Positions 22,204-31,349 of a stretch of 64,000 nt of DNA are shown here, piece after piece. Location of the stretch: NCBI RefSeq assembly GCF_004297125.1, contig NZ_SCVD01000006.1, positions 124,001-188,000 on the forward strand, in the 5' to 3' direction. The notes below the pieces were generated by a model. The model was given only the letters and a program-made list of their open reading frames with translations, was not told where the DNA came from and did not search any database. Origin of the DNA: Phenylobacterium sp. (GTDB lineage: Bacteria > Pseudomonadota > Alphaproteobacteria > Caulobacterales > Caulobacteraceae). Positions within the stretch are counted from its first letter, which is position 1, and each line of letters opens with the position of its first letter. Both the position numbers and the translations under genes were made by a program.

Positions 22204-23984
22204 AAGCTCTGCCCGATGCTGAGGTAGACCTGGATCGGCTGCTCGCCCTTGCGGCGCGCGACGGGCGTGGCGATGTCCACGCGGATCGGCGCGAAGCCAA
22301 GATTGTAGCGCACGCCCAGGCCGACGCCGACCGCCAGGTCCTGGAAGTCGATCGGGCCGCTGGAGCCCACGGCGCCGGCGTCCACGAAGGCGGCCATGCC
22401 CCATTTCGCCGTCAGGTCCCGCCGGACCTCGAGCGAGGACTCGAACAGGAATACGCCGCCGCGCGGCGTGTCGTCGTCCAGCCGAGGGCCGACGGCCTGG
22501 TACGAGAAACCGCGCACCGAGCCGCCGCCGCCCGCATAGAACCGCTGCGACGCCGGGATCTGGTCGACCGTGCCGTTCAGGATGCGGCCCAGGCGCAGGC
22601 GGGCGGCCACCACAGTGCGCGCCTGCTTGTCGAGCGGCAGGTAGTAGGTGCCCTGCGCGAGGGCCCGCAGGTACGGCAGGTTCGTGTCGCCCAGGATCAG
22701 GGTGGGCTCCAGGCGCGCGCTCAGCCGCCAGCCCCGGGTCGGGCTGAGCGGGTCGTTGGAGCGGTCCAGCAGGACATCGCCCAGGGCCTGCAGGGTGATC
22801 AGGTCGCGGCCGAGGGTGGTCAGCATCCCTGGCGTGGCCTCGCTGAGCTCCTCCGTCTGGCTGTAGTCGGCCGACACGCCGGCGGTGACGTAGGACGTCT
22901 TGCCGTAGCGGCGGGTGACGTCCGCGTTCACGCCGAAGCCGGTCTCGTCATAGGCGTCCGTGCGGACCTTGTAGACTGCCGCGCCCGTCTTCAGGGTCTG
23001 CGCCGGGCGCAGCCAGTGCGGCAGGCTCAGTTCGGCGCCCACGCGGCTGTCGCGGGTCGAGACCTGGCCGTAGAGGGCTATGGTGTCGGCGCGGCGGAGC
23101 CGGTTGTAGTGAGTCCATCGGGCGTTGACGCCGATCCCGTCGACGGTGGCGTAGCTGGCGCCACCCTCGATGGTGCGCGGCTTGCGTTCCGACAGGCTGA
23201 CCACGACCGGGCGCAGACCGTCGGCCGTGGCCTTTTCGGGCGGGGCCAGGGCCACGGTGACCGAATCGTAGACGCTGGTGTCCAGCAGCCGGCGCTCCAG
23301 CTCGGCCACCTCGTCGGGGTCGTAGGCCTCGCCCGAGTTCCAGGGCGCGAGGCGCCGCAGCCACTCGGGGTTCGTCCGGCCGCCGGGGGTGATGTCCAGG
23401 CCGTCCAGCCTGACCAGCATCCCCGCGGCGATGTGGTAGGTCGGGCGCACGGTGTGGTCGGCGTGGTCGACGATCACCTCGCGGGGTTCGGCGGCGGCGT
23501 CGGCATAGCCGCGTTTCTGCACCGCAGCCACGACGCGGCCCTCTGCGGCGATCACGTCCACGGCCCGGCCTGGCGCGCCGGTGGTCAGCGACATGGCCTC
23601 GCGCGCGGCGGCCTCGGAGGCGGGATCGGGCGTCTCGCCCTGCCAGGCGATGGCGGCGCCGCCGATCATGAATCGCTGGCCGGGGGTGATCTGGACGATC
23701 GGGCGCGGCGGCTCGGCCTCGCTGACGTCGGCCTCGACCTGGTTAGCGTAGTAGCCCTCCGAGCGCAGGACCGCGATCGCGTCCTCGGCCGCAGCCCGGG
23801 CGCGGCGGCGCGCCTCGAACCGGTTCTCGATCGGCCGATCGGTGTCGCCGATCACGCGCTGGATCGTAGCCCGCAGCTCGGAATCCATGTCGCCCTGGAC
23901 GACCGCCTTCGGCTCCGCCGCGTCGGCCAGGCCGGGCGCACATAAGGCCGCCGAGGCGGCGACGGCGTAGAGCAGTCGACCCAA
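22200..23984 (-). CDS. tamA: TamA, Omp85/BamA-family outer-membrane assembly protein
   Basis: 594 residues from a TTG at 23984. Three POTRA-like modules (about 25-260) precede a 16-strand barrel of the bacterial surface antigen family. The barrel contains the lid-loop/turn signature GGGSVRGFSYQAVGP and ends with a C-terminal Phe (..VYLSIGQSF), as in BamA-type proteins. The TTG is favoured because AGGA lies 7 bases before it and the product starts with a compact signal peptide (MGRLLYAVAASAAL..GLADA). ATG 24035 would add 17 residues. It is coupled to tamB by a 4-base overlap. Confidence 0.93.
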   Translation of the reverse strand: MGRLLYAVAASAALCAPGLADAAEPKAVVQGDMDSELRATIQRVIGDTDRPIENRFEARRRARAAAEDAIAVLRSEGYYANQVEADVSEAEPPRPIVQITPGQRFMIGGAAIAWQGETPDPASEAAAREAMSLTTGAPGRAVDVIAAEGRVVAAVQKRGYADAAAEPREVIVDHADHTVRPTYHIAAGMLVRLDGLDITPGGRTNPEWLRRLAPWNSGEAYDPDEVAELERRLLDTSVYDSVTVALAPPEKATADGLRPVVVSLSERKPRTIEGGASYATVDGIGVNARWTHYNRLRRADTIALYGQVSTRDSRVGAELSLPHWLRPAQTLKTGAAVYKVRTDAYDETGFGVNADVTRRYGKTSYVTAGVSADYSQTEELSEATPGMLTTLGRDLITLQALGDVLLDRSNDPLSPTRGWRLSARLEPTLILGDTNLPYLRALAQGTYYLPLDKQARTVVAARLRLGRILNGTVDQIPASQRFYAGGGGSVRGFSYQAVGPRLDDDTPRGGVFLFESSLEVRRDLTAKWGMAAFVDAGAVGSSGPIDFQDLAVGVGLGVRYNLGFAPIRVDIATPVARRKGEQPIQVYLSIGQSF

Positions 23985-24171
23985 GCCCGAATCCTCGCTG
24001 GCGCCCCCAGCTCCGGGTGTAGCCGGGCGGCTCATTCCTGTCATCCGAGCCGGGCGCCCAAATGCTGGGCAGTCGCAGATCGCCGGGCTTCTGGGCGATG
24101 AATTTCGAACCACGGCTTCCGGCGGGACCTTAAGCGTCCTACAGATTCAACATGCTGAGTGGCGGGAAGGC

Positions 24172-25659
24172 GTGGATTCCATCGTGAGCGTCAGGCGGGA
24201 CGAACCGGCCTTGAACGTGGCGGCCCCGATTGTGGCCCCCTACGACGAAATGCTCACGCCGGATGGCGAAGTCAGACCGCACTACGCCGCCCTGGACGCC
24301 CGGCTCTCGACGCTGAGCACCGAGGAGCTGGCCGAGCGGCAGCGGACGCAAGAGCGGTTCTTCCTGCTCCAGGGCATCACCTTCACGGTCTATGGCGCCG
24401 AAAGCTCCACCGAGCGGATCATCCCCAGCGATATCCTGCCGCGGATTATCGCGGCGGCGGAATGGGCCCGCATCGAGGCCGGTCTGACCCAGCGCCTGCG
24501 CGCGCTGAACATGTTCCTGGCCGACATCTATTCGGAACAGCAGATCCTGATGGACGGGGTGGTGCCGCGCGAGCTGGTGCTGCAGGCCCCCTCCTACCGG
24601 CGGGAGATGCAGAATCTCTACGTGCCCCACAAGGCCTACGCCAACGTCTGCGGCTCGGACCTGATCCGCCAGCCGGACGGCGCGTTCGCGGTGCTCGAGG
24701 ACAATCTGCGGGTCCCGTCGGGGGTCTCGTACATGCTCGCCAACCGCGAGGCGTCCCGCCGCGTGTTCCCGGGCACGTTCCGGGGCGCTGGCGTGCGCTC
24801 GATCGACCGCTACCCCGACCTGCTGCTGACCACGCTGAAGAGCATGGCGGCCGACTGGCGGCCGAACCCGCAGGTCGTCGTGCTGACCCCCGGGGTCTAC
24901 AACTCCGCCTACTACGAACACGCCTACCTGGCGCGGCTGATGGGCGTGCCGCTGGTCGAGGGCCGCGACCTCGTGGTCCATGACAACATGGTCTACATGC
25001 GCACCACCACGGGCCTGCGCCGGATCGACGTGATCTACCGCCGGGTGGACGACGACTTCATCGACCCCCTCACCTTCCGGCGGGATTCCTCGCTGGGCGC
25101 GGCGGGACTGTTCAACGCCTATCGGGCCGGCAACGTGGTGATCTGCAACGCGCCGGGCACCGGGGTCGCCGACGACAAGGCGGTCTACGCCTACGTCCCG
25201 GAGATCATCAAATACTACCTGGGCGAGGACGCGATCCTGCCCAACATCGAGACCTTCCTCTGCCGCGAGCCGGCTCAGTTGAGCCACGTGCTGGGCAACC
25301 TGGACAAGCTGGTGGTCAAGGCCGTGGGCGCATCGGGCGGCTACGGCATGCTGGTCGGCCCACACTCCACCAAGGCCCAGCAGGCGGAGTTCGCCGACGC
25401 GCTGCGGGCCGATCCCGGCAACTACATCGCCCAGCCGACGATCCAGCTCTCCACCGCGCCCTGCCTGATCGACCATGCCGTCGAGGCCCGGCACGTAGAC
25501 CTGCGGCCGTTCATCCTCTCCGGCGAGAAGATCGTGGTGACGCCCGGCGCCCTGACCCGGGTGGCGCTGCGGAAGGGGTCCCTGGTGGTGAACTCCAGCC
25601 AGGGCGGCGGATCGAAGGACACCTGGGTGCTGTCCGAGACCAAGGGCGACCCGAAATGA
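24172..25659 (+). CDS. Circularly permuted ATP-grasp protein
   Basis: 495 residues, close to the family's usual 470-490. It belongs to the circularly permuted ATP-grasp type 2 family (DUF404/DUF407): LEDNLRVPSGVSYMLANR, the central LGNLDKLVVKAVGASGGYGM loop and VDLRPFILSG are its hallmark segments. The family is thought to make peptide-like or amide bonds, unproven. It is the first of three same-strand genes with an alpha-E protein and a transglutaminase, a trio conserved in many proteobacteria. GTG 24172 is used; GTG 24184 is an alternative. Confidence 0.9.
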   Translation: MDSIVSVRRDEPALNVAAPIVAPYDEMLTPDGEVRPHYAALDARLSTLSTEELAERQRTQERFFLLQGITFTVYGAESSTERIIPSDILPRIIAAAEWARIEAGLTQRLRALNMFLADIYSEQQILMDGVVPRELVLQAPSYRREMQNLYVPHKAYANVCGSDLIRQPDGAFAVLEDNLRVPSGVSYMLANREASRRVFPGTFRGAGVRSIDRYPDLLLTTLKSMAADWRPNPQVVVLTPGVYNSAYYEHAYLARLMGVPLVEGRDLVVHDNMVYMRTTTGLRRIDVIYRRVDDDFIDPLTFRRDSSLGAAGLFNAYRAGNVVICNAPGTGVADDKAVYAYVPEIIKYYLGEDAILPNIETFLCREPAQLSHVLGNLDKLVVKAVGASGGYGMLVGPHSTKAQQAEFADALRADPGNYIAQPTIQLSTAPCLIDHAVEARHVDLRPFILSGEKIVVTPGALTRVALRKGSLVVNSSQGGGSKDTWVLSETKGDPK

Positions 25660-25690
25660 TGCTCGCGGTTTCAAGCAAAGGATCGCCCGC

Positions 25691-26638
25691 ATGATGCTCG
25701 CTCGGGTGGCGGACAGCCTCTACTGGATCGGGCGCTACGTTGAGCGGGCCGAGCACATGTGCCGGCTCTCCGACGTGATGCTGAACGCCACCCTGGACCG
25801 GTCGGAAGCGGCCTCCCAGGTGGCCCGGATCGCCCTGGCCGCGGTCGGCGACCCCGACGTGGCCAAGGCCAAGAACCCCTATGACGCCGCCCGCGCCCTG
25901 GCCCTGGACCGCGGCGACGAGGGCTCGATCTTCTCGTCCATCGCGCTGGCCCGTGAGAACGCGCGGCAGGTGCGCGACCAGATCACCACCGAGACCTGGG
26001 AGCGGCTCAACCTCATCTACCTGCGCATGAGCGACCCCGAGGCGGGCCGCTCCTTCGAGGATGGCTCGCAGCTTTTCCTGCACGACACCATCGCCGACCT
26101 GCACCTGTTCAAGGGGGCCGGCGACGCCACCATGAGCCACGGCGAAGGCTGGAGCTTCCTGCTGCTGGGCGTGTATCTCGAACGCGCCCAGCTCATCGGA
26201 TCCCTGCTGGAGGTGGTCTTCGGCGAGGGTCGGCGGCGCCGGCCGATCTCGGACCACTTCGCGCTCACCAGCGTGCTGCGGATGGGCTGCGCGCTGGAGC
26301 CCTACCTGCGAGCCTACACCGCCGAGATGCAGCCGCGCCTGATCCTGCAGTTCCTGATGCTGGACGAGGACTTCCCGCGCTCCATCCGCTTCTGCACCCA
26401 GGAGATCGAGAGCCACCTGTCGGCGATCATCCGTCACGCCGGCATGGCGGGCAGCGTCGGGCCGGACCGCCTGGCCGGGCGCCTGCGCGCGCGGATGCAG
26501 TACGCCGACATGGACGAGATCCACGCCCAGGGCCCCAGCGCCTTCCTGAAGACCGTGCTGGACGAGTGCGCCGCGATCCACCGCAGCCTCTACGACACCT
26601 TCGTCGCCTATCCCCTCGAAGACCGCCTGCCGGCGTAA
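25691..26638 (+). CDS. Alpha-E domain-containing protein (DUF403)
   Basis: 315 residues, all-helical. The N-terminal MLARVADSLYWIGRYVERAEH is diagnostic of the alpha-E family, and the LLLGVYLERAQL segment repeats the pattern in the middle. It has no known catalytic residues and is almost always the second gene after a circularly permuted ATP-grasp, as here (31 bases downstream). It presumably acts with that enzyme as a partner or substrate-holding subunit. That is inference. Confidence 0.9.
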   Translation: MMLARVADSLYWIGRYVERAEHMCRLSDVMLNATLDRSEAASQVARIALAAVGDPDVAKAKNPYDAARALALDRGDEGSIFSSIALARENARQVRDQITTETWERLNLIYLRMSDPEAGRSFEDGSQLFLHDTIADLHLFKGAGDATMSHGEGWSFLLLGVYLERAQLIGSLLEVVFGEGRRRRPISDHFALTSVLRMGCALEPYLRAYTAEMQPRLILQFLMLDEDFPRSIRFCTQEIESHLSAIIRHAGMAGSVGPDRLAGRLRARMQYADMDEIHAQGPSAFLKTVLDECAAIHRSLYDTFVAYPLEDRLPA

Positions 26639-26652
26639 GGACGCGAACCCCA

Positions 26653-27648
26653 GTGCTGCTCGAGATCCGCCACGTCACCCAGTACCGCTACGCCTCCCTC
26701 GTGCGCGAAAGCGTCATGGAGGTGTGGATGCAACCGCAGAAGAGCGCGCGGCAGCGGCTGGTCAGCTTCGACCTCGACCTCGACCCGCCAGCCCAGGTGT
26801 TCCCCTACCCCGACAGCTTCGGCAACGCCGTCTACCATTTCGACGTGCCACAGCCGCACGACAAGCTGACCATCACCGCCCGCTCGGCGGTGGAGACCCA
26901 GCCCGCGCCGCCACAGCCCGATCACCTGGATCGTGGCGAATGGGATCGCCTGCGCTCGGAGTTCCTGCGCGGCGAGAACTTCGACTTCCTTCACCCCCAT
27001 GGCTTCGCGCGGGAAACGGAGGCGCTTCACGCCTACATGGCCGAGCACCAGATCGACGCCATGCGCGGCGCCGATCCGCTGACCGCGGTGCGGGCGCTTA
27101 GCAAGCTGATCTACGATTCCTTCGGCTACGAGGCCGGGGTCACCCGCGCCGACAGCCCGATCGACGACGTGCTGAAGGCCAGGAAGGGCGTCTGCCAGGA
27201 CTTCGCCCACGTGATGATCACCATCTGCCGCCTGTGGGGGATTCCGGCCCGCTATGTCTCGGGCTACCTGTTCACCGACCGCAAGCACGGCGACCGGTCC
27301 GATCCCGACGCCACCCACGCCTGGGTTGAGGTGTTCCTGCCCAGCCTGCGCTGGATCGGCTTCGACCCCACCAACAACACCCCGGCCACCGAGCGCCACG
27401 TGGCCTGCGCCGTGGGGCGGGACTATTCCGACGTGCCGCCGTCGCGCGGGGTCTACAAGGGCGAGGCCGAGAGCCAGCTCGCGGTCGGGGTGTCCGTGCG
27501 CAAGGCGCGCGCGGCGCTGAGCGATCCGGAATTCCTGCGGGTCTCGAGCTCGACCGCCCGCAGCATGCCCGCCGGCCGCCGGGCCAGCGGCGCGGCCGCC
27601 TACCAGCACCAGCAGCGCCTGCACCAGATGCAGCAACAGCAGCAGTAG
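26653..27648 (+). CDS. Transglutaminase-like cysteine peptidase-fold protein
   Basis: 331 residues. The N-terminal region begins LEIRHVTQYRYASLVRESVMEVWMQP, and the transglutaminase-like core has Cys in KGVCQDFAHVMI, His in DATHAWVEVFLP and Asp in IGFDPTNN, a complete catalytic triad. It may be a peptidase or a peptide-bond isomerising enzyme for the product of the ATP-grasp partner. GTG 26653 starts 14 bases after the alpha-E stop. The C-terminus is an unusual Gln-rich tail (QHQQRLHQMQQQQQ) coded by CAG/CAA repeats. It lies third in the trio operon. Confidence 0.9.
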   Translation: MLLEIRHVTQYRYASLVRESVMEVWMQPQKSARQRLVSFDLDLDPPAQVFPYPDSFGNAVYHFDVPQPHDKLTITARSAVETQPAPPQPDHLDRGEWDRLRSEFLRGENFDFLHPHGFARETEALHAYMAEHQIDAMRGADPLTAVRALSKLIYDSFGYEAGVTRADSPIDDVLKARKGVCQDFAHVMITICRLWGIPARYVSGYLFTDRKHGDRSDPDATHAWVEVFLPSLRWIGFDPTNNTPATERHVACAVGRDYSDVPPSRGVYKGEAESQLAVGVSVRKARAALSDPEFLRVSSSTARSMPAGRRASGAAAYQHQQRLHQMQQQQQ

Positions 27649-27765
27649 GGCTGCTGCGGCGGGAAAGCGCTCTTGCGATGACGCTTTGACCCAACGTCCT
27701 GACTGGGGCCGAGGACCGGCGCGCCGATGGGCCGTCGTAGCCCGCCGCAGCGGCCTTAATATAGG

Positions 27766-28950
27766 TCAGGCGCGCGGCTGGAACAGCGGGGCGATGGTGG
27801 CGACCGCCGCCTCGGCCTCGGCCCGGTCGGGCGCCTCGTTGTCGTCGTTGTAGCCGTAGGACTCGTCCGGCCCGGAGTTCTGGACGGCCATGCCGTCGCG
27901 GCGCGGCGTCGTGCCGATACCACGATAGTAGAGGCTGTAGGTGACCTCTTCCTGCGGGATCAGCCAGGCGATCTGGCCGCGGACCGGCACGATGCTCTCG
28001 TCCTTCCACAGCGCCCGCGCGCCGTAGCCGGTGCAGTTGATCACGACCTTCTGCTTCAGGACGCCCAGGTCGGCGGGCGTGCGAAACTCCGCCATCTCGA
28101 ACCTGCCGCCGTTCAGCAGGAAGTCGTTGGTCAGGACGTGGCCGTAGGCTGCGATGTTGAACATCGGCAGGCTGGCCTTGCGCACATAGGGCACGGGGAA
28201 CGGGTGCTGCCCCGCCTCCAGGGCCTCGGACGGCGGCGTCAGGTCGCGGATTCGCGACTCGTAGTGGGCGAATTCCATGGGCTCGGGCGCGCGGGCCCGG
28301 TTCGGCGTGTCGAGCAGGGCGTAGCGGTCGATCCATTCCACCGGCCGGTCCGCCAGGCCCAGGTACTGCTGGTGGATGCGGAACGACTTGCGCGCCATCT
28401 CTTCCCAATAGGCGGGGAAACCCACGCCCACGGAGCCCGCCAGCGCGATGCGGCTGTCGGGCGACCAGATGCCGGTGGCCCGCGCGGAGCGCGCCTCAGG
28501 CAGGCGGTCCTTGGCGTAGATGGTCACCCGCGCGCCGGCGCGCTGCGCGATCGTGGCGGCTGTCAGGCCAAGGGCGCCGCCGCCGATGACGGCGATGTCC
28601 TTCTCGCCGCCCGCCAGGGCCATCTTCACGGCCAGCAAGCCCGAGCCCCACGACAGCGACCAGCCGCTGCCGCCGTGGCCGTAGTTGTGGACCACCAGCT
28701 TGTCGCCCACCGTCTCGCCCTCCAGGCGCGGCCCCGCGGCGCGGAACGGACGCAGGCAGACGGTGATGCCCATGATCCGGTCGGCGCGGGCCTTGATCGG
28801 GGCCAGCGGCGGCGGGGCGCGGAAGCCCGGGCCCGCCAGCGCGGCGCTTCCGGTCGTGGCGCAGCCGCCCAGGAGCCCGAGGCCGCCCAGCGCCGCAGAC
28901 CGCTGCAGGAACGCGCGGCGATCCGCCAGCCTTGCGATTTCAGATGTCAC
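27766..28950 (-). CDS. FAD-dependent D-amino-acid-oxidase-like protein, apparently circularly permuted
   Basis: 394 residues from a GTG. A twin-arginine-like leader (DRRAFLQRSAALGGLGLLGGC, residues 10-30) includes a lipobox, so it is probably an exported, lipid-anchored enzyme. Order of motifs is abnormal. In D-amino-acid oxidase the dinucleotide fold is N-terminal and the R-P-x-R..HNYGHGG-G segment is C-terminal. Here LRPFRAAGPRLE (66-77) and VVHNYGHGGSGWSLSWG (86-102) come first, and the Rossmann motif VIGGGALGL follows at 121-129. The last 30 residues match the segment that normally precedes RPxR. It is 59 bases downstream of phoU. It probably oxidises an amine or amino acid, substrate unknown. 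Confidence 0.8.
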   Translation of the reverse strand: MTSEIARLADRRAFLQRSAALGGLGLLGGCATTGSAALAGPGFRAPPPLAPIKARADRIMGITVCLRPFRAAGPRLEGETVGDKLVVHNYGHGGSGWSLSWGSGLLAVKMALAGGEKDIAVIGGGALGLTAATIAQRAGARVTIYAKDRLPEARSARATGIWSPDSRIALAGSVGVGFPAYWEEMARKSFRIHQQYLGLADRPVEWIDRYALLDTPNRARAPEPMEFAHYESRIRDLTPPSEALEAGQHPFPVPYVRKASLPMFNIAAYGHVLTNDFLLNGGRFEMAEFRTPADLGVLKQKVVINCTGYGARALWKDESIVPVRGQIAWLIPQEEVTYSLYYRGIGTTPRRDGMAVQNSGPDESYGYNDDNEAPDRAEAEAAVATIAPLFQPRA

Positions 28951-28967
28951 GCCCTGCCCTCACCCAT

Positions 28968-28993
28968 CGACGCCGCCATGTTCGGCGGCGTCG
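28968..28993. other. Strong stem-loop between phoU and the FAD oxidase
   Basis: CGACGCCGCC / GGCGGCGTCG form a perfect 10-bp stem with a 6-base loop in the 59-base gap. There is no T-run on either side. It could be a partial terminator or RNA-processing site separating pst-phoU from the oxidase gene. Confidence 0.5.
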
Positions 28994-29009
28994 GGGTCGG
29001 GACGCAACC

Positions 29010-29678
29010 CTAGAGCTTCGGCCGGTTCGACAGATCGGTCCCGGTGATCTGATAGTGGACGAGTTCGGCGATGTTGGTGGCGTGGTCGCCGATCCGCTCG
29101 AGGTTCTTGGCGATGAACAGCAGGTGGATCGAGTCGCCGACCAGATCGGGTTCGGCCGCCATGGTGGCGACGATCTCGCGGACGACGCCCTCGTGCCGCT
29201 CGTCGATGTCGGTGTCCTTGAGCCAGACGTTGTAGGCGCCCTGGGCGTCGTCGTTGCGGTAGGCGTTGATCACCGCCCCCAGACGTTCCGACGCCATGCG
29301 GCCCAGCTCGGCGACGCTGGCCGAGTGCGCCTCGGTGGGTGCGGTGTCGAGGCGCGGCACCCGCTTGGCGATGTTCTTGGCCAGGTCGCCGCAGCGCTCG
29401 AGCTGCATGGCGATCTTCATGGCCGCGATGGGCCGGCGCAGGTCGTCGGCCATGGGCTGGCGCAGCGCGATGAAGCGCACCGCGTTCTTCTCGATCTCGA
29501 TGTCCTGGAGGTCGACGGCGTTGTCCGCGCGCACCACCTTCTCGGCCGCCGGCAGGTCGTGGCGCACGAAGACGTCCACCGCCGCCCGCACCTGGGCCAC
29601 CGCGAGATCGCCCATGGCGGCGACGGCGTGGGAAAGGGAGCCGAGGTCGAGATCGACCGCTTTGAGGGTGTGATCCAC
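29010..29678 (-). CDS. phoU: Phosphate signalling protein PhoU (copy 1)
   Basis: 222 residues, two three-helix bundles. The two metal-binding E/D-x3-D motifs occur in the repeated helices (LERCGDLAKNIAKR and LERIGDHATNIAEL). It links the Pst transporter to the PhoR kinase and represses the Pho response in phosphate excess. GTG start at 29678, 10 bases after pstB. This is the last core gene of pstSCAB-phoU. A second copy (39920-40621) is coupled to phoB. Confidence 0.96.
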   Translation of the reverse strand: MDHTLKAVDLDLGSLSHAVAAMGDLAVAQVRAAVDVFVRHDLPAAEKVVRADNAVDLQDIEIEKNAVRFIALRQPMADDLRRPIAAMKIAMQLERCGDLAKNIAKRVPRLDTAPTEAHSASVAELGRMASERLGAVINAYRNDDAQGAYNVWLKDTDIDERHEGVVREIVATMAAEPDLVGDSIHLLFIAKNLERIGDHATNIAELVHYQITGTDLSNRPKL

Positions 29679-29688
29679 TTGTGACCTC

Positions 29689-30498
29689 CTAGCCGAACCG
29701 GCCGGTGATGTAGTCGCGGGCCCGGGTGGTCACCGGGTTAGTGAAGAGCTGTTCCGTCTCGCCGAACTCGATCAGCTTGCCCAGGTACATGAACCCGGTG
29801 TGGTCGGAGAGGCGCGCCGCCTGGCCCATGTTGTGCGTCACGATGACGATCGTGTAGTCGCGCTTCAGCTCGGCGATGGTCTCTTCCAGCCGTGCCGTCG
29901 AGATCGGGTCCAGCGCCGAGGCGGGCTCGTCGAGCAGCAGCACCTCGGGCTTCACGGCGATGCCGCGGGCGACGCACAGGCGCTGCTGCTGGCCGCCGGA
30001 GAGGCTGAGGCCCGATTCCTTGAGCTTGTCCTTCACCTCGTCCCAGAGGGCGGCGCGGCGCAGGCTGTCCTCGACGCGGTTGGCCATCTCGGCCTTCGAG
30101 AGCTTCTCGTACAGCTTCACGCCGTAGGCCACGTTGTCGAAGATCGACATCGGGAACGGGGTCGGTTTCTGGAACACCATGCCGACGCGGGCGCGCAGGG
30201 TGGCGACGTCCACACGGGGCGACAGCATGTCCTCGCCGTCCAGCAGCACCTGACCCTGGGCCCGCTGGCCCGGATAGAGGCTGTACATGCGATTGAGGAC
30301 CCGGAGCAGCGTCGACTTCCCGCAGCCCGACGGACCGATCAGCGCGGTCACGGCGTTGGCCGCGAAGGAGACGCTGACATCGAACAGGGCCTGCTTCTGG
30401 CCGTAGAAGAAGCTGAGGTCCTTGATCGCCAGCTTGACGACCTCGGGCGGCAGCTCGAGGACCGCCGTTTCCGGCGGGTTGTCCAATTGGGCGTTCAT
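29689..30498 (-). CDS. pstB: Phosphate ABC transporter ATP-binding protein
   Basis: 269 residues. It is the ATPase of the high-affinity Pst system. Walker [11 protein letters not shown]-loop [17 protein letters not shown], signature [13 protein letters not shown] and Walker [14 protein letters not shown] are intact, and the H-loop [13 protein letters not shown] completes it. I chose ATG 30498, which overlaps pstA's stop by 4 bases; the longer frame upstream is pstA's shadow. Confidence 0.98.
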   Translation of the reverse strand: MNAQLDNPPETAVLELPPEVVKLAIKDLSFFYGQKQALFDVSVSFAANAVTALIGPSGCGKSTLLRVLNRMYSLYPGQRAQGQVLLDGEDMLSPRVDVATLRARVGMVFQKPTPFPMSIFDNVAYGVKLYEKLSKAEMANRVEDSLRRAALWDEVKDKLKESGLSLSGGQQQRLCVARGIAVKPEVLLLDEPASALDPISTARLEETIAELKRDYTIVIVTHNMGQAARLSDHTGFMYLGKLIEFGETEQLFTNPVTTRARDYITGRFG

Positions 30499-31349
30499 GA
30501 GCGGCGGGGCTCCCGGGCGAGGATGCGGGCGACGATGGTGACCGTCAGCACGGTGGCGGCGATCAGCAGCGCGCCGGCCCAGGCCAGGCGGCGCCAATCG
30601 TCGTAGGCGGAAAGCGCGAAGTTGAAGATCACCACCGGCAGGTTGGCGGTGGGCTTGGTCATGTCGAGGCTGAGGAACTGGTTGTTCAGGGCGGTGAACA
30701 GCAGCGGCGCGGTCTCGCCGCTGATGCGGGCGAAGGCCAGGAGCGCGCCCGTGAGCATGCCGCCCTGGGCCGCCTTCCAGATCACCGTGAGGATCGTGCT
30801 CCAGACCGGCGCGCCCAAGGCGACGCTGGCTTCGCGCAACGCGATCGGCTGGAGGCGGAGCACGTCCTCGGTCGTCCGGGTGATCACGGGCGCCGCGATG
30901 AGGGCGAGCGCCACGGAGCCGGCCAGCCCGGAGAAGCCTCCCAGTGGCGCGACGAGGATCTCATAGATGAACAGGCCGATCAGGATGGACGGCGCTGACA
31001 GCAGGACGTCGTTCAGGAAGCGGATGACCTTGCCGTATTGGCTGTCGCGGGCGAATTCGGAAAGCCAGGTCCCGGCCAGGACGCCGATGAACACGGCGCC
31101 GATCATGGCCACGATGCACATCATAAGCGACCCCAGGATGGCGTTCAGCAGGCCCCCCTCGGACCCCGGCGCCGGGGTCGACTTGGTGAAGATGTCGAGA
31201 TCCAGGCCGCCGATGCCCTGGCTCAGCAGCGACCAGAGGATCGCCGCCAGCGCCAGGATCGCGATCCCGGTCGCCAGCCAGCAGAAGGTCAGGAAGGCGC
31301 CCTCGCCGATCCGGCGGGAGAGGCGCGGGGCGCCAATAACAGCGGTCAT
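30495..31349 (-). CDS. pstA: Phosphate ABC transporter permease PstA
   Basis: 284 residues, six membrane helices. The BPD-transporter loop EAA-like motif is visible in [27 protein letters not shown]. It partners PstC in the channel. ATG 31349 overlaps pstC's end by 4 bases. A longer open frame upstream to 32414 is a shadow over pstC. Confidence 0.97.
   Translation of the reverse strand: MTAVIGAPRLSRRIGEGAFLTFCWLATGIAILALAAILWSLLSQGIGGLDLDIFTKSTPAPGSEGGLLNAILGSLMMCIVAMIGAVFIGVLAGTWLSEFARDSQYGKVIRFLNDVLLSAPSILIGLFIYEILVAPLGGFSGLAGSVALALIAAPVITRTTEDVLRLQPIALREASVALGAPVWSTILTVIWKAAQGGMLTGALLAFARISGETAPLLFTALNNQFLSLDMTKPTANLPVVIFNFALSAYDDWRRLAWAGALLIAATVLTVTIVARILAREPRRS

Noticed and set aside
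27653-27751. 11-bp inverted repeat GCTGCGGCGGG / CCCGCCGCAGC
   Set aside because: Arms are 77 bases apart with no T-run; could be chance in GC-rich DNA between convergent genes.
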